From Alistipes sp. (GTDB lineage Bacteria > Bacteroidota > Bacteroidia > Bacteroidales > Rikenellaceae), in assembly GCA_017937765.1 (NCBI GenBank), contig JAGBCY010000031.1, positions 1-54,193 on the forward strand: 54,193 bases of DNA. Reading direction: 5' to 3'. Numbering within the stretch: the stretch's first letter is position 1; every line of letters begins with the position of its first letter. Under the pieces are notes generated by a model, which saw only the letters and a program-made list of their open reading frames with translations, was not told where the DNA came from and did no database searches. The translations under genes and the position numbers were made by a program. This document shows positions 1-8,295 of this stretch, piece by piece.

Positions 1-108
1 ATTTCGCTGACTGACAAAACACGCTTAAAAGACCTCTTCGACAAAACTAAATTTCAATATGACAAAGAACCTACCGACCCTAATGGGCAAAATTTATTTA
101 ATGTTTAA
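1..108 (+). CDS. C-terminal end of an unknown protein (partial)
   Basis: Frame 1 is open from the window edge to a TAA at 106-108, giving 35 residues that end in NGQNLFNV. The fragment is hydrophilic and rich in Lys, Asp and Thr, with no motif I recognise. It is as AT-rich as the kinase gene that converges on it from the other side, 24 bases away, so the two probably belong to the same AT-rich patch. Function is unknown. It could be a shadow frame, but codon use (AAA, AAT, GAC, TTA) looks natural. Confidence 0.5.
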   Translation: MSLTDKTRLKDLFDKTKFQYDKEPTDPNGQNLFNV

Positions 109-111
109 CCA

Positions 112-131
112 GTCCCGAATTTTTATGGGAC
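112..131. terminator. Weak hairpin between convergent genes
   Basis: GTCCC at 112-116 pairs with GGGAC at 127-131 around a 10-base AT-rich loop. It sits exactly between the ends of two convergent genes. The stem is only 5 bp, so a terminator role is a guess from position. Confidence 0.3.
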
Positions 132-132
132 A

Positions 133-1446
133 CTAATGATACCACATATTTGCCTTGTCTTCATTAGACTCAACACCATACCCATTTGTGTAGCATAGTC
201 CTAATTTGTACTGGGCCTCGTAGTTATCCTGTTCAGCTGCTTTTTTAAACCACTCAACAGCCTCTTCGTTATCTTCATCGTAGTAGTTTCCAAGGTAATA
301 CAACATACCGATGATGTATTGTGCCTTTGCATTTCCCTTTTGTGCAAGTGGTAAAATTAATTCAACGCACTCTTCATATTGTTCGGTTTCATACAATTCG
401 AGACCAGTGTTTATAATTGCTTCTTCGTTAATTGCGGGTTCCTTTTCTTTGTTAAAGAGCATCCATCCACCAATGCAAAGACATACAAGTAGCAGAATTG
501 ATGTTATTACTACTAAGTTTCGTTTCATGCCTTTAGATCGTTTGGTTTGTTTTTTGTGACTGTTTCCCTCGTCTGTTATGGTACAACCTAATATGCTGAG
601 AGCCTCCTCTGCACTCTGAATACGGTTCTTATAGTCAACCACAAGGCACGCTCTGATAAGCTGCTGCCAAGGCTCTTCAATACTATTTATATCGGCAGGA
701 ATTACACCTGATCTTTTCTGACGGTTCAACTCCTCACGGCCATCCTCACTTGTAGGACTGAAATTACCATAATTAAACGGAAGTTTACCGGTAAGCATCC
801 TATATGCTATAACTCCAAAACTCCATAAATCACAATTCTTCTTTAGCTCGCGTTCAGCAAGTTGCTCAGGAGCTGCGTATGCTATTGTCCCTGCACCAAC
901 AATCGAATTAGATACTATTGACTTATTAATGTTGTCGACGTGTTTACTGATGCCAAAGTCGGTAATCTTAGGTGTGATTTCACCGTTATATCGTGCAATA
1001 AGAATATTCTGCGGTTTTATGTCGCGATGAATGATATCGTGTTTATGGAGGAACCCAATACCACGGAGTATCTGTATGAGGATATTATAACGCTCTTCGA
1101 TTGTGAGCTTCTCGTGGGTTATCAAATTCTCAAGGCTACCATCTTTGTAATATTGCATCACTGCAAAGTCACACACTCCGATAGGTGTATTCAGAGTATA
1201 GCACTTTTCATAGTATGCAATGTTCTTATGTAGTGGCATATTATTAGCCATTGCCACCTCATTTTGCAGTCTTATATTTGAATTGTTGTTGCCTACGACA
1301 GATACCTTAATGGCAACATCGCGGTCTCTTATGATGTCTCGGCCACGATATACTTTGCCAAAACCTCCCTGTCCGATACAATCTTTGTCCGGATTATACG
1401 TATATCGAGAGTAAAACTCCTGAGATGTTGTGTCTTGCTTCTTCAT
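133..1446 (-). CDS. Membrane-anchored Ser/Thr protein kinase with C-terminal Sel1-like repeats
   Basis: Eukaryotic-type (Hanks) protein kinase, 437 aa. Visible motifs are the glycine loop GQGGFGKV (25-32), VAIK lysine at 47, catalytic HRDIKPQN (140-147, Asp142), DFG (163-165) and APE (192-194), so the kinase looks active. A basic linker (about 297-309) leads to one transmembrane helix (about 310-330). Beyond it are one full Sel1/TPR-like repeat (about 370-405) and a second that stops mid-motif at MWYH. By topology the kinase domain should be cytoplasmic and the repeats periplasmic. The gene is clearly more AT-rich than the DNA from 1564 onward, suggesting acquisition. It has a strong promoter 24 bases upstream. 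The substrate is unknown; clusters of such kinases with phosphatases or VWA proteins exist, but the neighbour at 1-108 is too short to judge. Confidence 0.9.
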   Translation of the reverse strand: MKKQDTTSQEFYSRYTYNPDKDCIGQGGFGKVYRGRDIIRDRDVAIKVSVVGNNNSNIRLQNEVAMANNMPLHKNIAYYEKCYTLNTPIGVCDFAVMQYYKDGSLENLITHEKLTIEERYNILIQILRGIGFLHKHDIIHRDIKPQNILIARYNGEITPKITDFGISKHVDNINKSIVSNSIVGAGTIAYAAPEQLAERELKKNCDLWSFGVIAYRMLTGKLPFNYGNFSPTSEDGREELNRQKRSGVIPADINSIEEPWQQLIRACLVVDYKNRIQSAEEALSILGCTITDEGNSHKKQTKRSKGMKRNLVVITSILLLVCLCIGGWMLFNKEKEPAINEEAIINTGLELYETEQYEECVELILPLAQKGNAKAQYIIGMLYYLGNYYDEDNEEAVEWFKKAAEQDNYEAQYKLGLCYTNGYGVESNEDKANMWYH

Positions 1447-1469
1447 AGTAGTGGATTAGATGCGTCTCG

Positions 1470-1501
1470 CAAAGATACGAATTAATACCCAAAAATCCAA
1501 A
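1470..1501 (-). promoter_or_regulatory. Bacteroidota promoter for the kinase gene
   Basis: On the minus strand TTTG (1498-1501) is followed after 20 bases by TATCTTTG (1470-1477), matching TTTG-N19/20-TAnnTTTG. The kinase start codon lies 23 bases further on. Confidence 0.75.
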
Positions 1502-1504
1502 ATA

Positions 1505-1532
1505 TACTCTGAGATGTATGCATCTCAGAGTA
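1505..1532 (-). terminator. Perfect 12-bp palindrome downstream of the lipid kinase gene
   Basis: TACTCTGAGATG (1505-1516) and CATCTCAGAGTA (1521-1532) are exact reverse complements around TATG. It lies 32 bases past the lipid kinase stop and just upstream of the kinase promoter. No long U tract follows, so the terminator role rests on position and stem strength. Confidence 0.6.
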
Positions 1533-1563
1533 ATGTGATATTATGGTGAGATCGCATTTTACT

Positions 1564-2559
1564 CTACCTCTGCTTGCTTACCTTGTCCAGGAACGACTTG
1601 TTGACAATGACGCGTACCTCGCGGTGCTGCACACGGAACTCGATGGGCGTTACGCCAAGCCACTCGCCATCGACTTCTAAGGGTATCTCGGGCGACGACT
1701 CTATGCGTATCTTCTTGCCCTGAGCGTGCAGGACGTGGCCGATCGAATATATCGTACCGTTGAACAGACGGCGTATGCGGAAGATGACGTGCCACCAGTG
1801 CAGCGGACGTATCATCGTGATATCCAGAAGATCATCGTCGGCAATAGCTGCTGGCAACTGCTGCATACCTCCACCGTTGTATCTACCTACGCCGATGGCG
1901 ATGCTAAAGAGCAGACCGTTGAATACCAGACGGTCGTCAATCCATATCTTCACACCCGCCGACTTATGGCTAAAGAAGGTGCGGAGCATACTCCACAAGT
2001 AGACCCAACGGCCCGTTCTACCACTCGCCTTCTTATGTTGGTAGAGGTGGTTTACCACGGCGTCGAAGCCCACGCCCGCAACATTGGCCATATAGCGCAT
2101 CTGGCGGTATTGCGACTCTTCGTAGTCCACCTCCGATACATCCTGCAGGAAGGTGTAACCCTCCTTCAGTGCGCGTATCGCCTCGGAGTAGTGCGTAGGA
2201 ATGCCGTACATACGTATCCAGTCGTTACCCGTACCCACGGCAATAACGGCGATTGTTATGTCCGAGGGGGCTACGCGCTTCTGGATAAAGAGGCCGTTGA
2301 CCACCTCGTGGAGCGTGCCATCGCCACCCACGACGATGATATGTCGGAAACCCTGCTCTACGGCCGACACGGTTAGCTCCGTGGCGTGGCACTTATGTTC
2401 GGTAAATACCGACTCGCACGCGATGCCGTTGTCGCGCAACAACTTAGAGATAAGCGGGTAATCGTCCAACCCCTTGCCTGAGCCGGCAATGGGGTTGACG
2501 ATCACGAACCACTTAACGTCGCCTACGACCGTAGGCCTATCTAACGTCTGCGCCTTCAT
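1564..2559 (-). CDS. Diacylglycerol kinase-family lipid kinase (YegS/DagK-like)
   Basis: Soluble lipid kinase of the DAGK catalytic family, 331 aa, the usual length. NPIAGSGKG (22-30), the nucleotide-binding GGDGT (78-82) and GTGNDW (109-114) are intact, and a C-terminal lobe includes LEVDGEWLG. The family phosphorylates diacylglycerol, sphingoid bases or related lipids with ATP; the lipid here cannot be told from sequence. It begins 15 bases after the pepD stop and is probably cotranscribed with phoH and pepD. A palindrome at 1505-1532 closes the unit. Confidence 0.92.
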   Translation of the reverse strand: MKAQTLDRPTVVGDVKWFVIVNPIAGSGKGLDDYPLISKLLRDNGIACESVFTEHKCHATELTVSAVEQGFRHIIVVGGDGTLHEVVNGLFIQKRVAPSDITIAVIAVGTGNDWIRMYGIPTHYSEAIRALKEGYTFLQDVSEVDYEESQYRQMRYMANVAGVGFDAVVNHLYQHKKASGRTGRWVYLWSMLRTFFSHKSAGVKIWIDDRLVFNGLLFSIAIGVGRYNGGGMQQLPAAIADDDLLDITMIRPLHWWHVIFRIRRLFNGTIYSIGHVLHAQGKKIRIESSPEIPLEVDGEWLGVTPIEFRVQHREVRVIVNKSFLDKVSKQR

Positions 2560-2574
2560 TCTAACGACTATGCG

Positions 2575-4038
2575 TTATGCCTTCTTGGGGGCGTTACGCA
2601 AGGTGTTAAGCAGGAAGTCGTAGAACTTCTCTACCGATGCGATCTCCACCTTCTCGTCTGGAGAGTGGGGGTAGCAGATGGTAGGACCGAACGAGATCAT
2701 ATCCATTCCGGGATACTTCGCGCCGATGATACCGCACTCCAAGCCTGCGTGGATAGCCGTAACTGCGGGCTTCACGCCGTAGAGCTTCTCGTACGACTCG
2801 AGCATAGTGTGCAGGATGGGTGACTTCATATTGGGGTTCCAGCCGCTGTACGAGCCCGAGAGCTCCACGTCGGCACCTGCCAACTCGAATACCGACGATA
2901 TAGCACCTGCCAACTCGCCCTTCTCGGTATCTACCGACGAGCGCAACAAGCACTTAACCTGGATAGTCGAGCCGTCCGATACGACGATTGCCAAGTTCGA
3001 CGATGTCTGCACGAGGCCCTCCATCGCAACTGACATACGCTGTACACCATTGGGGCAGCCGCACACGGCACGGATGAGTGAGTGCGACTCGAGGTGGGGG
3101 ATGATAGCCTTAGGACACTCAACCTCCTCGGCGAAGATCTCGATAGAGTCCTCGATGCCCTCGAACTCCTTGATGATTACCTTCTCGTAAGACTTCACGT
3201 TAGCCTCGAAGATAGCCTTCTCGGCCTCGCGAACAACGACCACAGCCCACGCCTCGCGGGGGATGGCGTTACGCATATTACCGCCCTCGACAGCAGCGAG
3301 CTCCAAGCCGTAAGACTCGGTCTCCTGGCGCAACAGACGGAACAGCACCTTGTTGGCATTGGCGCGCTGTGTGCCAATCTGGATGCCCGAGTGGCCACCC
3401 TTAAGACCCTTAACCGTAACCTTATAAGCAGCGAACTTACCCTCGAGAGGCTGCTCACGGTACTTGAATGTCACGTTTACGTCCATACCGCCGGCGCAAC
3501 CTACGTATAGCTCACCCTCGGTCTCCGAGTCGAGGTTGAGAAGAATCTCGCCCTTGAGCAAACCGCCCTTAAGGCCGAAAGCACCATCCATACCTGTCTC
3601 CTCGGTAGCGGTGAAGAGGCACTCCAATGGACCGTGTACGAGGTCCGCGTCCTCCATAGCGGCCATAGCGGCAGCAAGACCGATGCCGTTATCTGCACCG
3701 AGAGTAGTGCCATTAGCCGTCACCCACTCGCCGTCGATATATGCCTCGATGGGGTCGGTCGAGAAGTTGAACTCCTTGTCGTTGTTCTTCTGGGGAACCA
3801 TATCGGTGTGAGCCTGCATAATGATACCCTTGCGATCCTCCATACCGGGAGTTGCGGGCTTGTAGACATAGACATTCTGAGCCTCGTCTACCTTGTGCTC
3901 GAGGCCGAGCTCCTCGGCCCACTTAACGATATATGCGCGGATGGCATCCTCCTCGTGAGAGGGGTGGGGAATGTTGCAAATCTCGGCAAAGTGCTTCCAC
4001 ACGAGTGCCGGCTTCAAACCTTTCAAATTCTTGTCCAT
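2575..4038 (-). CDS. pepD: Aminoacyl-histidine dipeptidase (M20C, PepD)
   Basis: Cytosolic zinc dipeptidase, 487 aa, typical of PepD, which cleaves Xaa-His and other dipeptides. M20 metal and catalytic residues are visible: HTD (77-79), bridging Asp116 in GADNG, the general-base pair EE (146-147) in TATEETG, Asp170 in NLDSETEG, and a C-terminal His in CYPHSPDE. A dimerisation (lid) domain lies between about 190 and 390. It sits between phoH (63 bases upstream) and the lipid kinase gene (15 bases downstream). There is no signal peptide, so it should act on peptides already imported. Confidence 0.95.
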   Translation of the reverse strand: MDKNLKGLKPALVWKHFAEICNIPHPSHEEDAIRAYIVKWAEELGLEHKVDEAQNVYVYKPATPGMEDRKGIIMQAHTDMVPQKNNDKEFNFSTDPIEAYIDGEWVTANGTTLGADNGIGLAAAMAAMEDADLVHGPLECLFTATEETGMDGAFGLKGGLLKGEILLNLDSETEGELYVGCAGGMDVNVTFKYREQPLEGKFAAYKVTVKGLKGGHSGIQIGTQRANANKVLFRLLRQETESYGLELAAVEGGNMRNAIPREAWAVVVVREAEKAIFEANVKSYEKVIIKEFEGIEDSIEIFAEEVECPKAIIPHLESHSLIRAVCGCPNGVQRMSVAMEGLVQTSSNLAIVVSDGSTIQVKCLLRSSVDTEKGELAGAISSVFELAGADVELSGSYSGWNPNMKSPILHTMLESYEKLYGVKPAVTAIHAGLECGIIGAKYPGMDMISFGPTICYPHSPDEKVEIASVEKFYDFLLNTLRNAPKKA

Positions 4039-4041
4039 AGT

Positions 4042-4096
4042 TTTAGTTATTAGTTGTTAGTTATTTAGTCGTTAGCTGTTTAGTCGTTAATTAACA
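4042..4096. repeat. Low-complexity TTAG/TTAGTCGTTAG tract
   Basis: The phoH-pepD spacer on the plus strand is an imperfect run of TTAGTTATTAGTTGTTAG followed by two TTTAGTCGTTA units. It could drift by slippage. A similar AACTAATAACTAACAAC run precedes the TSUP permease gene at about 43511-43529. Confidence 0.55.
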
Positions 4097-4101
4097 GTCG
4101 C

Positions 4102-5097
4102 TTAGTTTTCGTTAGCCTTGTGCTTTAAGCTATTCTCTAACTCTTCGCGCTTGTCGAACGCCTCGACGATGTACTTCACCAGACGGTGGCGCACGATGTC
4201 GCGCTTGTCGAACTCAACGATGCCGATGCCCTCGATATTGCGTAGCGTATCCATCGCTCGCGTAAGACCGCTATCCGAGCGGCGCGGCAGGTCGATCTGC
4301 GTAACGTCGCCCGTGACGATAAACTTAGCGTTGCGACCCATACGCGTGAGGAACATCTTTATCTGCGAGAGTGTGGTATTCTGTGCCTCGTCGAGGATCA
4401 CGAAGGCGTTGTCGAGCGTGCGACCACGCATATAGGCAAGAGGTGCAATCTGTATAGTGCCCTCCTCGATATACTTCTGGAGCTTAGCGGCAGGAATCAT
4501 ATCGCCTAACGCATCGTAGAGTGGCTGCAAATAGGGGTCGAGCTTCTCTTTCATATCGCCCGGGAGAAATCCGAGCTTCTCGCCAGCCTCCACCGCCGGA
4601 CGTGTGAGGATTATGCGTCGCACCTCGCGCTCCTTGAGAGCCCGTACCGCCAGGGCGATGGCCGTGTATGTCTTACCCGAACCCGCAGGACCTACGGCAA
4701 ACATCAGGTCGCACTTCTCGGCCTGCTTGACCAGTCGCTGTTGGTTTATCGTGCGGGCACGAATTATTGCACCATTATTGCCGTAGACGATGACATCCTT
4801 ATCCACGGCTGGTGGCTCAGCTCCCAACTCCGCAAGGCTCGACGAAAAGGCCTGCGACACCACCTCCGACGATATGTGGCCATACTTCACGTAGTAGTCC
4901 ACAAGGGCATTCATCCTGCGCTCGAATGCTGCAACGTCGCTCTTGGCACCGAGGGCCTTGATCTTATCGCCGCGAGCAACAATCTTGAGCTTCGGGCTCA
5001 ACTCGCGCATCTGCTCGAGGTAGGCATCCTGTGCTCCATATAGCTCGCGGGCATCGACGCCCTCGATCAATATCTCCTTTATAGTCTCTTCACTCAT
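4102..5097 (-). CDS. phoH: PhoH-family ATPase
   Basis: PhoH/PhoL-type P-loop ATPase, 331 aa, the expected size. The N-terminal region (about 1-100) is the PhoH-like nucleic-acid-binding part. Walker A is GPAGSGKT (136-143), Walker B is VILDEAQN (233-240), and VTGD (261-264) follows as a sensor. Family members are linked to RNA metabolism and phosphate or stress responses; the exact role is unsettled. In many bacteria phoH sits beside ybeY, which is not seen here. Its upstream region is an unusual purine-rich tract (5103-5290). Confidence 0.93.
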   Translation of the reverse strand: MSEETIKEILIEGVDARELYGAQDAYLEQMRELSPKLKIVARGDKIKALGAKSDVAAFERRMNALVDYYVKYGHISSEVVSQAFSSSLAELGAEPPAVDKDVIVYGNNGAIIRARTINQQRLVKQAEKCDLMFAVGPAGSGKTYTAIALAVRALKEREVRRIILTRPAVEAGEKLGFLPGDMKEKLDPYLQPLYDALGDMIPAAKLQKYIEEGTIQIAPLAYMRGRTLDNAFVILDEAQNTTLSQIKMFLTRMGRNAKFIVTGDVTQIDLPRRSDSGLTRAMDTLRNIEGIGIVEFDKRDIVRHRLVKYIVEAFDKREELENSLKHKANEN

Positions 5098-5102
5098 AAT
5101 CT

Positions 5103-5290
5103 TTTCTTTCGCTTCACTTACGCTGCTTTACTTTTCCTGCCGCGCTTCTCTTGTTTTACTTCCGCCGCGCTTCTCTCGCTTTGCTCCTTGCTCCGCGCTT
5201 CACTCGGTTCTCTTCTCCTACTTTCCTTCTCCCATATTTCTCCCGCCGTGCTTGTTCTTCTCTCATTTGTCACTCTGCCTGACTCTTGCC
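5103..5290 (-). other. Purine-rich leader between the outer-membrane protein gene and phoH
   Basis: Read on the minus strand, about 190 bases are strongly enriched in A and G, with GAAGCGCGG occurring three times within 60 bases, amid GAGCAAAGCGAGAG-type runs. There is no clear promoter or hairpin. Another minus-strand frame stays open through it (5118-5702) only because purine-rich sequence lacks stop codons; its product is low-complexity Arg/Lys/Glu/Ser and I do not call it. Confidence 0.6.
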
Positions 5291-5299
5291 ACCTTCGTG

Positions 5300-6028
5300 T
5301 TAGAATACTATGGCTACGCCGGCGGTAATCTTGTAGGGGCGTGTCTGAAACTCCACGCCACCAAACTGGTTGTGTGTATCCTTCAGTGCGTGGACATATC
5401 GTGCCTCGAGGAGGAAGTGCTTGCCGAGGCCTATGGCTATGCTGCCTGCTACGTTCCACGTCGGATAAACCGGCCCATAGAGCATAACGTCGCCCCCCGA
5501 GGTGTACTCCGCCTTGCTCATTACCGTAAACAGCGGGCCAGCGTTTAAGCGCAGCCTGCCGTTGGCCACTCTCAGTGAGAGTAGGATAGGGATATCCACG
5601 GTGCGAGTTCTCACCCTGTGCTCCTCCTTTTCGGTGGCCACGTCCAACGAACCACCCTCGTAGGCAATCTCCGTCTCGATTGCAAAGTTGCGACCGAAGC
5701 ATACGCTCATATCAATATGGCCCTGAAAACCAAATCGTGGCTGAAGTTTAACCTCCGATGTCGAGAGGGCGCGAATGCCAGTGTAGGCACCGCCAATACC
5801 TATTCCCCACTCGGTGCGAATCCTCGGGGCCTCGACCGCGGTAGGGGAGTAGCCGTAGCCATAATCGTAGCCGTGCGTGTGGCCGTGATTATGGTCGTGC
5901 GTGTGGTTACAGTTATGGTCGTTGCAGTTGTGCTGCTGCGCCACTGCCTCGCACGGGTGTGATAGCATCGCCATAAAGACCATTACCATCAACGCAACAC
6001 TCCACGACCATCTTTTGCTATGTATCAT
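5300..6028 (-). CDS. Outer-membrane beta-barrel protein with His-rich N-terminal segment
   Basis: 242 aa with an N-terminal signal sequence (hydrophobic about 8-30, cleavage probably after AVA at 30). Residues 33-53 carry eight His and two Cys in alternating NHTHDHNHGHTHG-like order, followed by YDYGYGY. The rest alternates hydrophobic and polar residues as in an 8-strand OmpA/PorT-like barrel and ends in Phe, the usual last residue of an outer-membrane barrel. The His/Cys segment should bind divalent metal (zinc, copper or nickel); this is inference. It has its own promoter at 6078-6109. No metal transporter gene is adjacent. Confidence 0.82.
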   Translation of the reverse strand: MIHSKRWSWSVALMVMVFMAMLSHPCEAVAQQHNCNDHNCNHTHDHNHGHTHGYDYGYGYSPTAVEAPRIRTEWGIGIGGAYTGIRALSTSEVKLQPRFGFQGHIDMSVCFGRNFAIETEIAYEGGSLDVATEKEEHRVRTRTVDIPILLSLRVANGRLRLNAGPLFTVMSKAEYTSGGDVMLYGPVYPTWNVAGSIAIGLGKHFLLEARYVHALKDTHNQFGGVEFQTRPYKITAGVAIVF

Positions 6029-6077
6029 ACTCTTAATCCAAATAGTTAACTTCGGAGCATACGCTACGAATATCCTC

Positions 6078-6109
6078 CAAAGATACTCATTTTAGATAAA
6101 TAAACCAAA
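6078..6109 (-). promoter_or_regulatory. Promoter for the His-rich outer-membrane protein gene
   Basis: Minus strand: TTTG (6106-6109), 20-base spacer, TATCTTTG (6078-6085). This is a full match to the Bacteroidota consensus, and the start codon follows 49 bases later. Confidence 0.75.
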
Positions 6110-6133
6110 ATATCGGGTAAATATTTTGTAAAG

Positions 6134-6165
6134 TTTCCAAATTTGAATGAATTGACTTATCTTTG
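6134..6165 (+). promoter_or_regulatory. Promoter for der
   Basis: TATCTTTG (6158-6165) is a perfect -7 element. TTTC at 6134-6137 with a 20-base spacer is a near match for the -33 box. The der start codon is at 6200. Confidence 0.65.
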
Positions 6166-6199
6166 TGGCCGAATTATGTAATTAAAATTAGAGTATACT

Positions 6200-7504
6200 A
6201 TGAGTCTTGTAGCTATTGTAGGTCGCCCGAATGTTGGTAAGTCGACACTCTTCAACCGCCTTGTGGGTCAGCGTCAGGCTATCGTCGATGAGACGGCCGG
6301 CACTACGCGTGATCGCCACTATGGTAAGACAGACTGGAATGGTAAGGAGTTTTCCGTTATCGACACGGGTGGTTACACCGTAAATAGCGAAGATATCTTC
6401 GAGGATGAGATTCGCCGTCAGGTGATGCTCGCTATCGACGAGGCCGACCTTATCCTCTTCCTCGTTGAGGTACGCACGGGAATCACCGACCTCGATATGA
6501 TGATGGCCGATATCCTGCGTCGCTCGGGTAAGAAGGTGATGCTGGTATGTAACAAGGTTGACACCTACGACCTTATCTACTTCTCGCACGAGTTCCACTC
6601 GTTGGGTCTCGGCGAGCCCTATTGCATCAGCTCGATGTCGGGCAGCGGTACGGGTGATATGATGGATGCCATCCTTGCCAACCTCCCCGAAGATACAACT
6701 GCCGAGTACGACGCCTCGTTGCCACGCATCGCTATTGTCGGTCGTCCTAACGTCGGCAAGTCGTCGATGACGAATGCACTGCTTGGTCAGGAGCGTAACA
6801 TCGTTACCAATGTTGCAGGCACCACGCGTGACTCTATCCACACGCGCTATAATATGTACGGTATGGATTTCTACCTTATCGACACGGCAGGTATGCGTAA
6901 GAAGGGTAAGGTTACCGAGGACCTCGAGTTCTACTCTGTGATGCGTTCGATCCGTGCTATCGAGAATTCCGATGTCTGCGTGCTTATGCTCGATGCGGAG
7001 CAGGGCATCGAGTCGCAGGATCTTAACATCCATAATCTCATCGTGCGCAACCGCAAGGGTTGTGTCATTGTCGTTAATAAGTGGGACCTCGTGGAGAAGG
7101 ACAGTAACACGATGAAGGTGTGGCGTGAGTTCCTCGAGAAGAAGCTCGCACCGTTTAGCGACATCCCCATCATCTTTACCTCGGTCATCAACAAGCAGCG
7201 TATCCTCGATGTGCTTCAGGCTGCCATCCGCGTATATCAGTCGCGCAAGCGTCGCATCTCGACATCGGAGCTCAACGACTTCTTCTTGCCCCTTATCGAG
7301 AACTATCCCCCTGCGGCGACAAAGGGTAAGTATATCAAGATTAAGTACGTCACGCAGCTACCTACGCCTACACCGCAGTTTGCATTCTTCGTAAATCTTC
7401 CGCAGTATATCAAGGAGTCGTATCGTCGTTTCCTCGAGAATAAGTTGCGTGAGGAGTGGGATTTCTCGGGAGTGCCTATACAGATCTACTTCCGCCAAAA
7501 GTAA
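6200..7504 (+). CDS. der: Ribosome biogenesis GTPase Der (EngA)
   Basis: Double-GTPase needed for 50S subunit maturation, 434 aa, full length. G domain 1 has GRPNVGKS (8-15), DTGG (55-58) and NKVD (118-121). G domain 2 has a second GRPNVGKS (181-188), a DTAG motif and NKWD near 294. The C-terminal KH-like domain ends in FRQK. The stop codon TAA is the outer part of a 22-bp perfect hairpin (7502-7548). Confidence 0.98.
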   Translation: MSLVAIVGRPNVGKSTLFNRLVGQRQAIVDETAGTTRDRHYGKTDWNGKEFSVIDTGGYTVNSEDIFEDEIRRQVMLAIDEADLILFLVEVRTGITDLDMMMADILRRSGKKVMLVCNKVDTYDLIYFSHEFHSLGLGEPYCISSMSGSGTGDMMDAILANLPEDTTAEYDASLPRIAIVGRPNVGKSSMTNALLGQERNIVTNVAGTTRDSIHTRYNMYGMDFYLIDTAGMRKKGKVTEDLEFYSVMRSIRAIENSDVCVLMLDAEQGIESQDLNIHNLIVRNRKGCVIVVNKWDLVEKDSNTMKVWREFLEKKLAPFSDIPIIFTSVINKQRILDVLQAAIRVYQSRKRRISTSELNDFFLPLIENYPPAATKGKYIKIKYVTQLPTPTPQFAFFVNLPQYIKESYRRFLENKLREEWDFSGVPIQIYFRQK

Positions 7505-7548
7505 TTTGTTGTGATAAGCCGCAATCTGCGGCTTATCACAACAAATTA
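7502..7548 (+). terminator. Perfect 22-bp hairpin at der stop; minimal form of a dispersed palindromic element
   Basis: Bases 7502-7523 are the exact reverse complement of 7527-7548 around the 3-base loop ATC, and the first three bases are the der stop codon. Bases 7509-7532 are identical over 24 nt to 14522-14545 after glyA. It looks like the longer element there with its second arm missing. A transcription terminator or mRNA 3'-end stabiliser role is inferred. Confidence 0.8.
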
Positions 7549-7649
7549 TCTCGTAGCCCATCGTTGGGATTTTGCCGAGTACTATGCTTTGCACCTTATG
7601 ACGCTAATTTCGTCTACCTGAAGGGGAGAGGATAGGTCGATAATCAAAA

Positions 7650-7685
7650 ATGGGTAGCTAAAGCGAAAAATACTTTGCTACCCAT
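7650..7685 (-). terminator. Hairpin downstream of the 190-aa gene
   Basis: ATGGGTAGC (7650-7658) pairs with GCTACCCAT (7677-7685), extended by AAAG/CTTT after one bulged T. It lies 32 bases past the minus-strand stop at 7717 and probably ends the 11.7-7.7 kb unit. Confidence 0.65.
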
Positions 7686-7716
7686 AAATAACTTTGCAGT
7701 GAGTTCTGCTTGCAAA

Positions 7717-8289
7717 CTACCTTTCGATAGTAGGGCGTGCGATGCTTTGTAGTACACTCTCTACCTGGCTTTTGTGTACAATGCGATAATGGGGTGCGTA
7801 GAGGTCGTTGTAGCGGCGGCTATGGTGCACGACATACTCACCACGGGCAATCATCTCGGCAAGGAGCGTAGAGTCGCGCTGAAAGCCCTCTATCGCGCTA
7901 AGCGATGCGTAGCAGGCTTCAAGAATCGTGTCCCACTCTGCGACCCAAGCACGCAGCGTAAAGCTGTTAGCCTCAGGGGATTTATTCGCGCTATTGATAA
8001 ACATTGTGGCAAGCTCATCGACACTCATCGCCCCATCGCGTACAGCCCTCAGGTCCACGCGTACGAAGTCACCCCGCCAGCCACAAGGCTCGAAGTAACT
8101 ATCTGCATTAGTCCGACCATCGTCGCTATCCTCCAACATCCGAAGTTCACGCTCGATATACGCCACAACCGCCTCGCGCGACCCAAGCATATGGGCCACG
8201 CCGAAGCGGTCTTGAAACATTGACTTATAGATGTCCTGAAGCGTAGCAGCGGGGTAGCGGTCGAGCATCGCACCGACCGCCCCACGCAT
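7717..8289 (-). CDS. Conserved-looking protein of unknown function
   Basis: 190 aa, soluble, no signal peptide or membrane segment. Recognisable stretches are YPAATLQDIYKSMFQDRFG near the start, PCGWRGDF around 68-75 and HHSRRYNDLYAPHYRIVH near the end, with His, Arg and Tyr clusters that could be functional. I recall similar Bacteroidota hypothetical proteins but no assigned function. It starts 6 bases after the stop of the DUF362 lipoprotein gene, so the two are surely cotranscribed. A start slightly downstream is possible, since MRGAVGAML is only one of several Met candidates. Confidence 0.75.
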   Translation of the reverse strand: MRGAVGAMLDRYPAATLQDIYKSMFQDRFGVAHMLGSREAVVAYIERELRMLEDSDDGRTNADSYFEPCGWRGDFVRVDLRAVRDGAMSVDELATMFINSANKSPEANSFTLRAWVAEWDTILEACYASLSAIEGFQRDSTLLAEMIARGEYVVHHSRRYNDLYAPHYRIVHKSQVESVLQSIARPTIER

Positions 8290-8295
8290 AGCTAT

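Noticed and set aside
5118-5702. 194-aa minus-strand frame overlapping the His-rich barrel gene and the purine-rich leader
   Set aside because: Its second half is low-complexity Arg/Lys/Glu/Ser caused by purine bias, and the first half lies in another frame of a well-supported protein.
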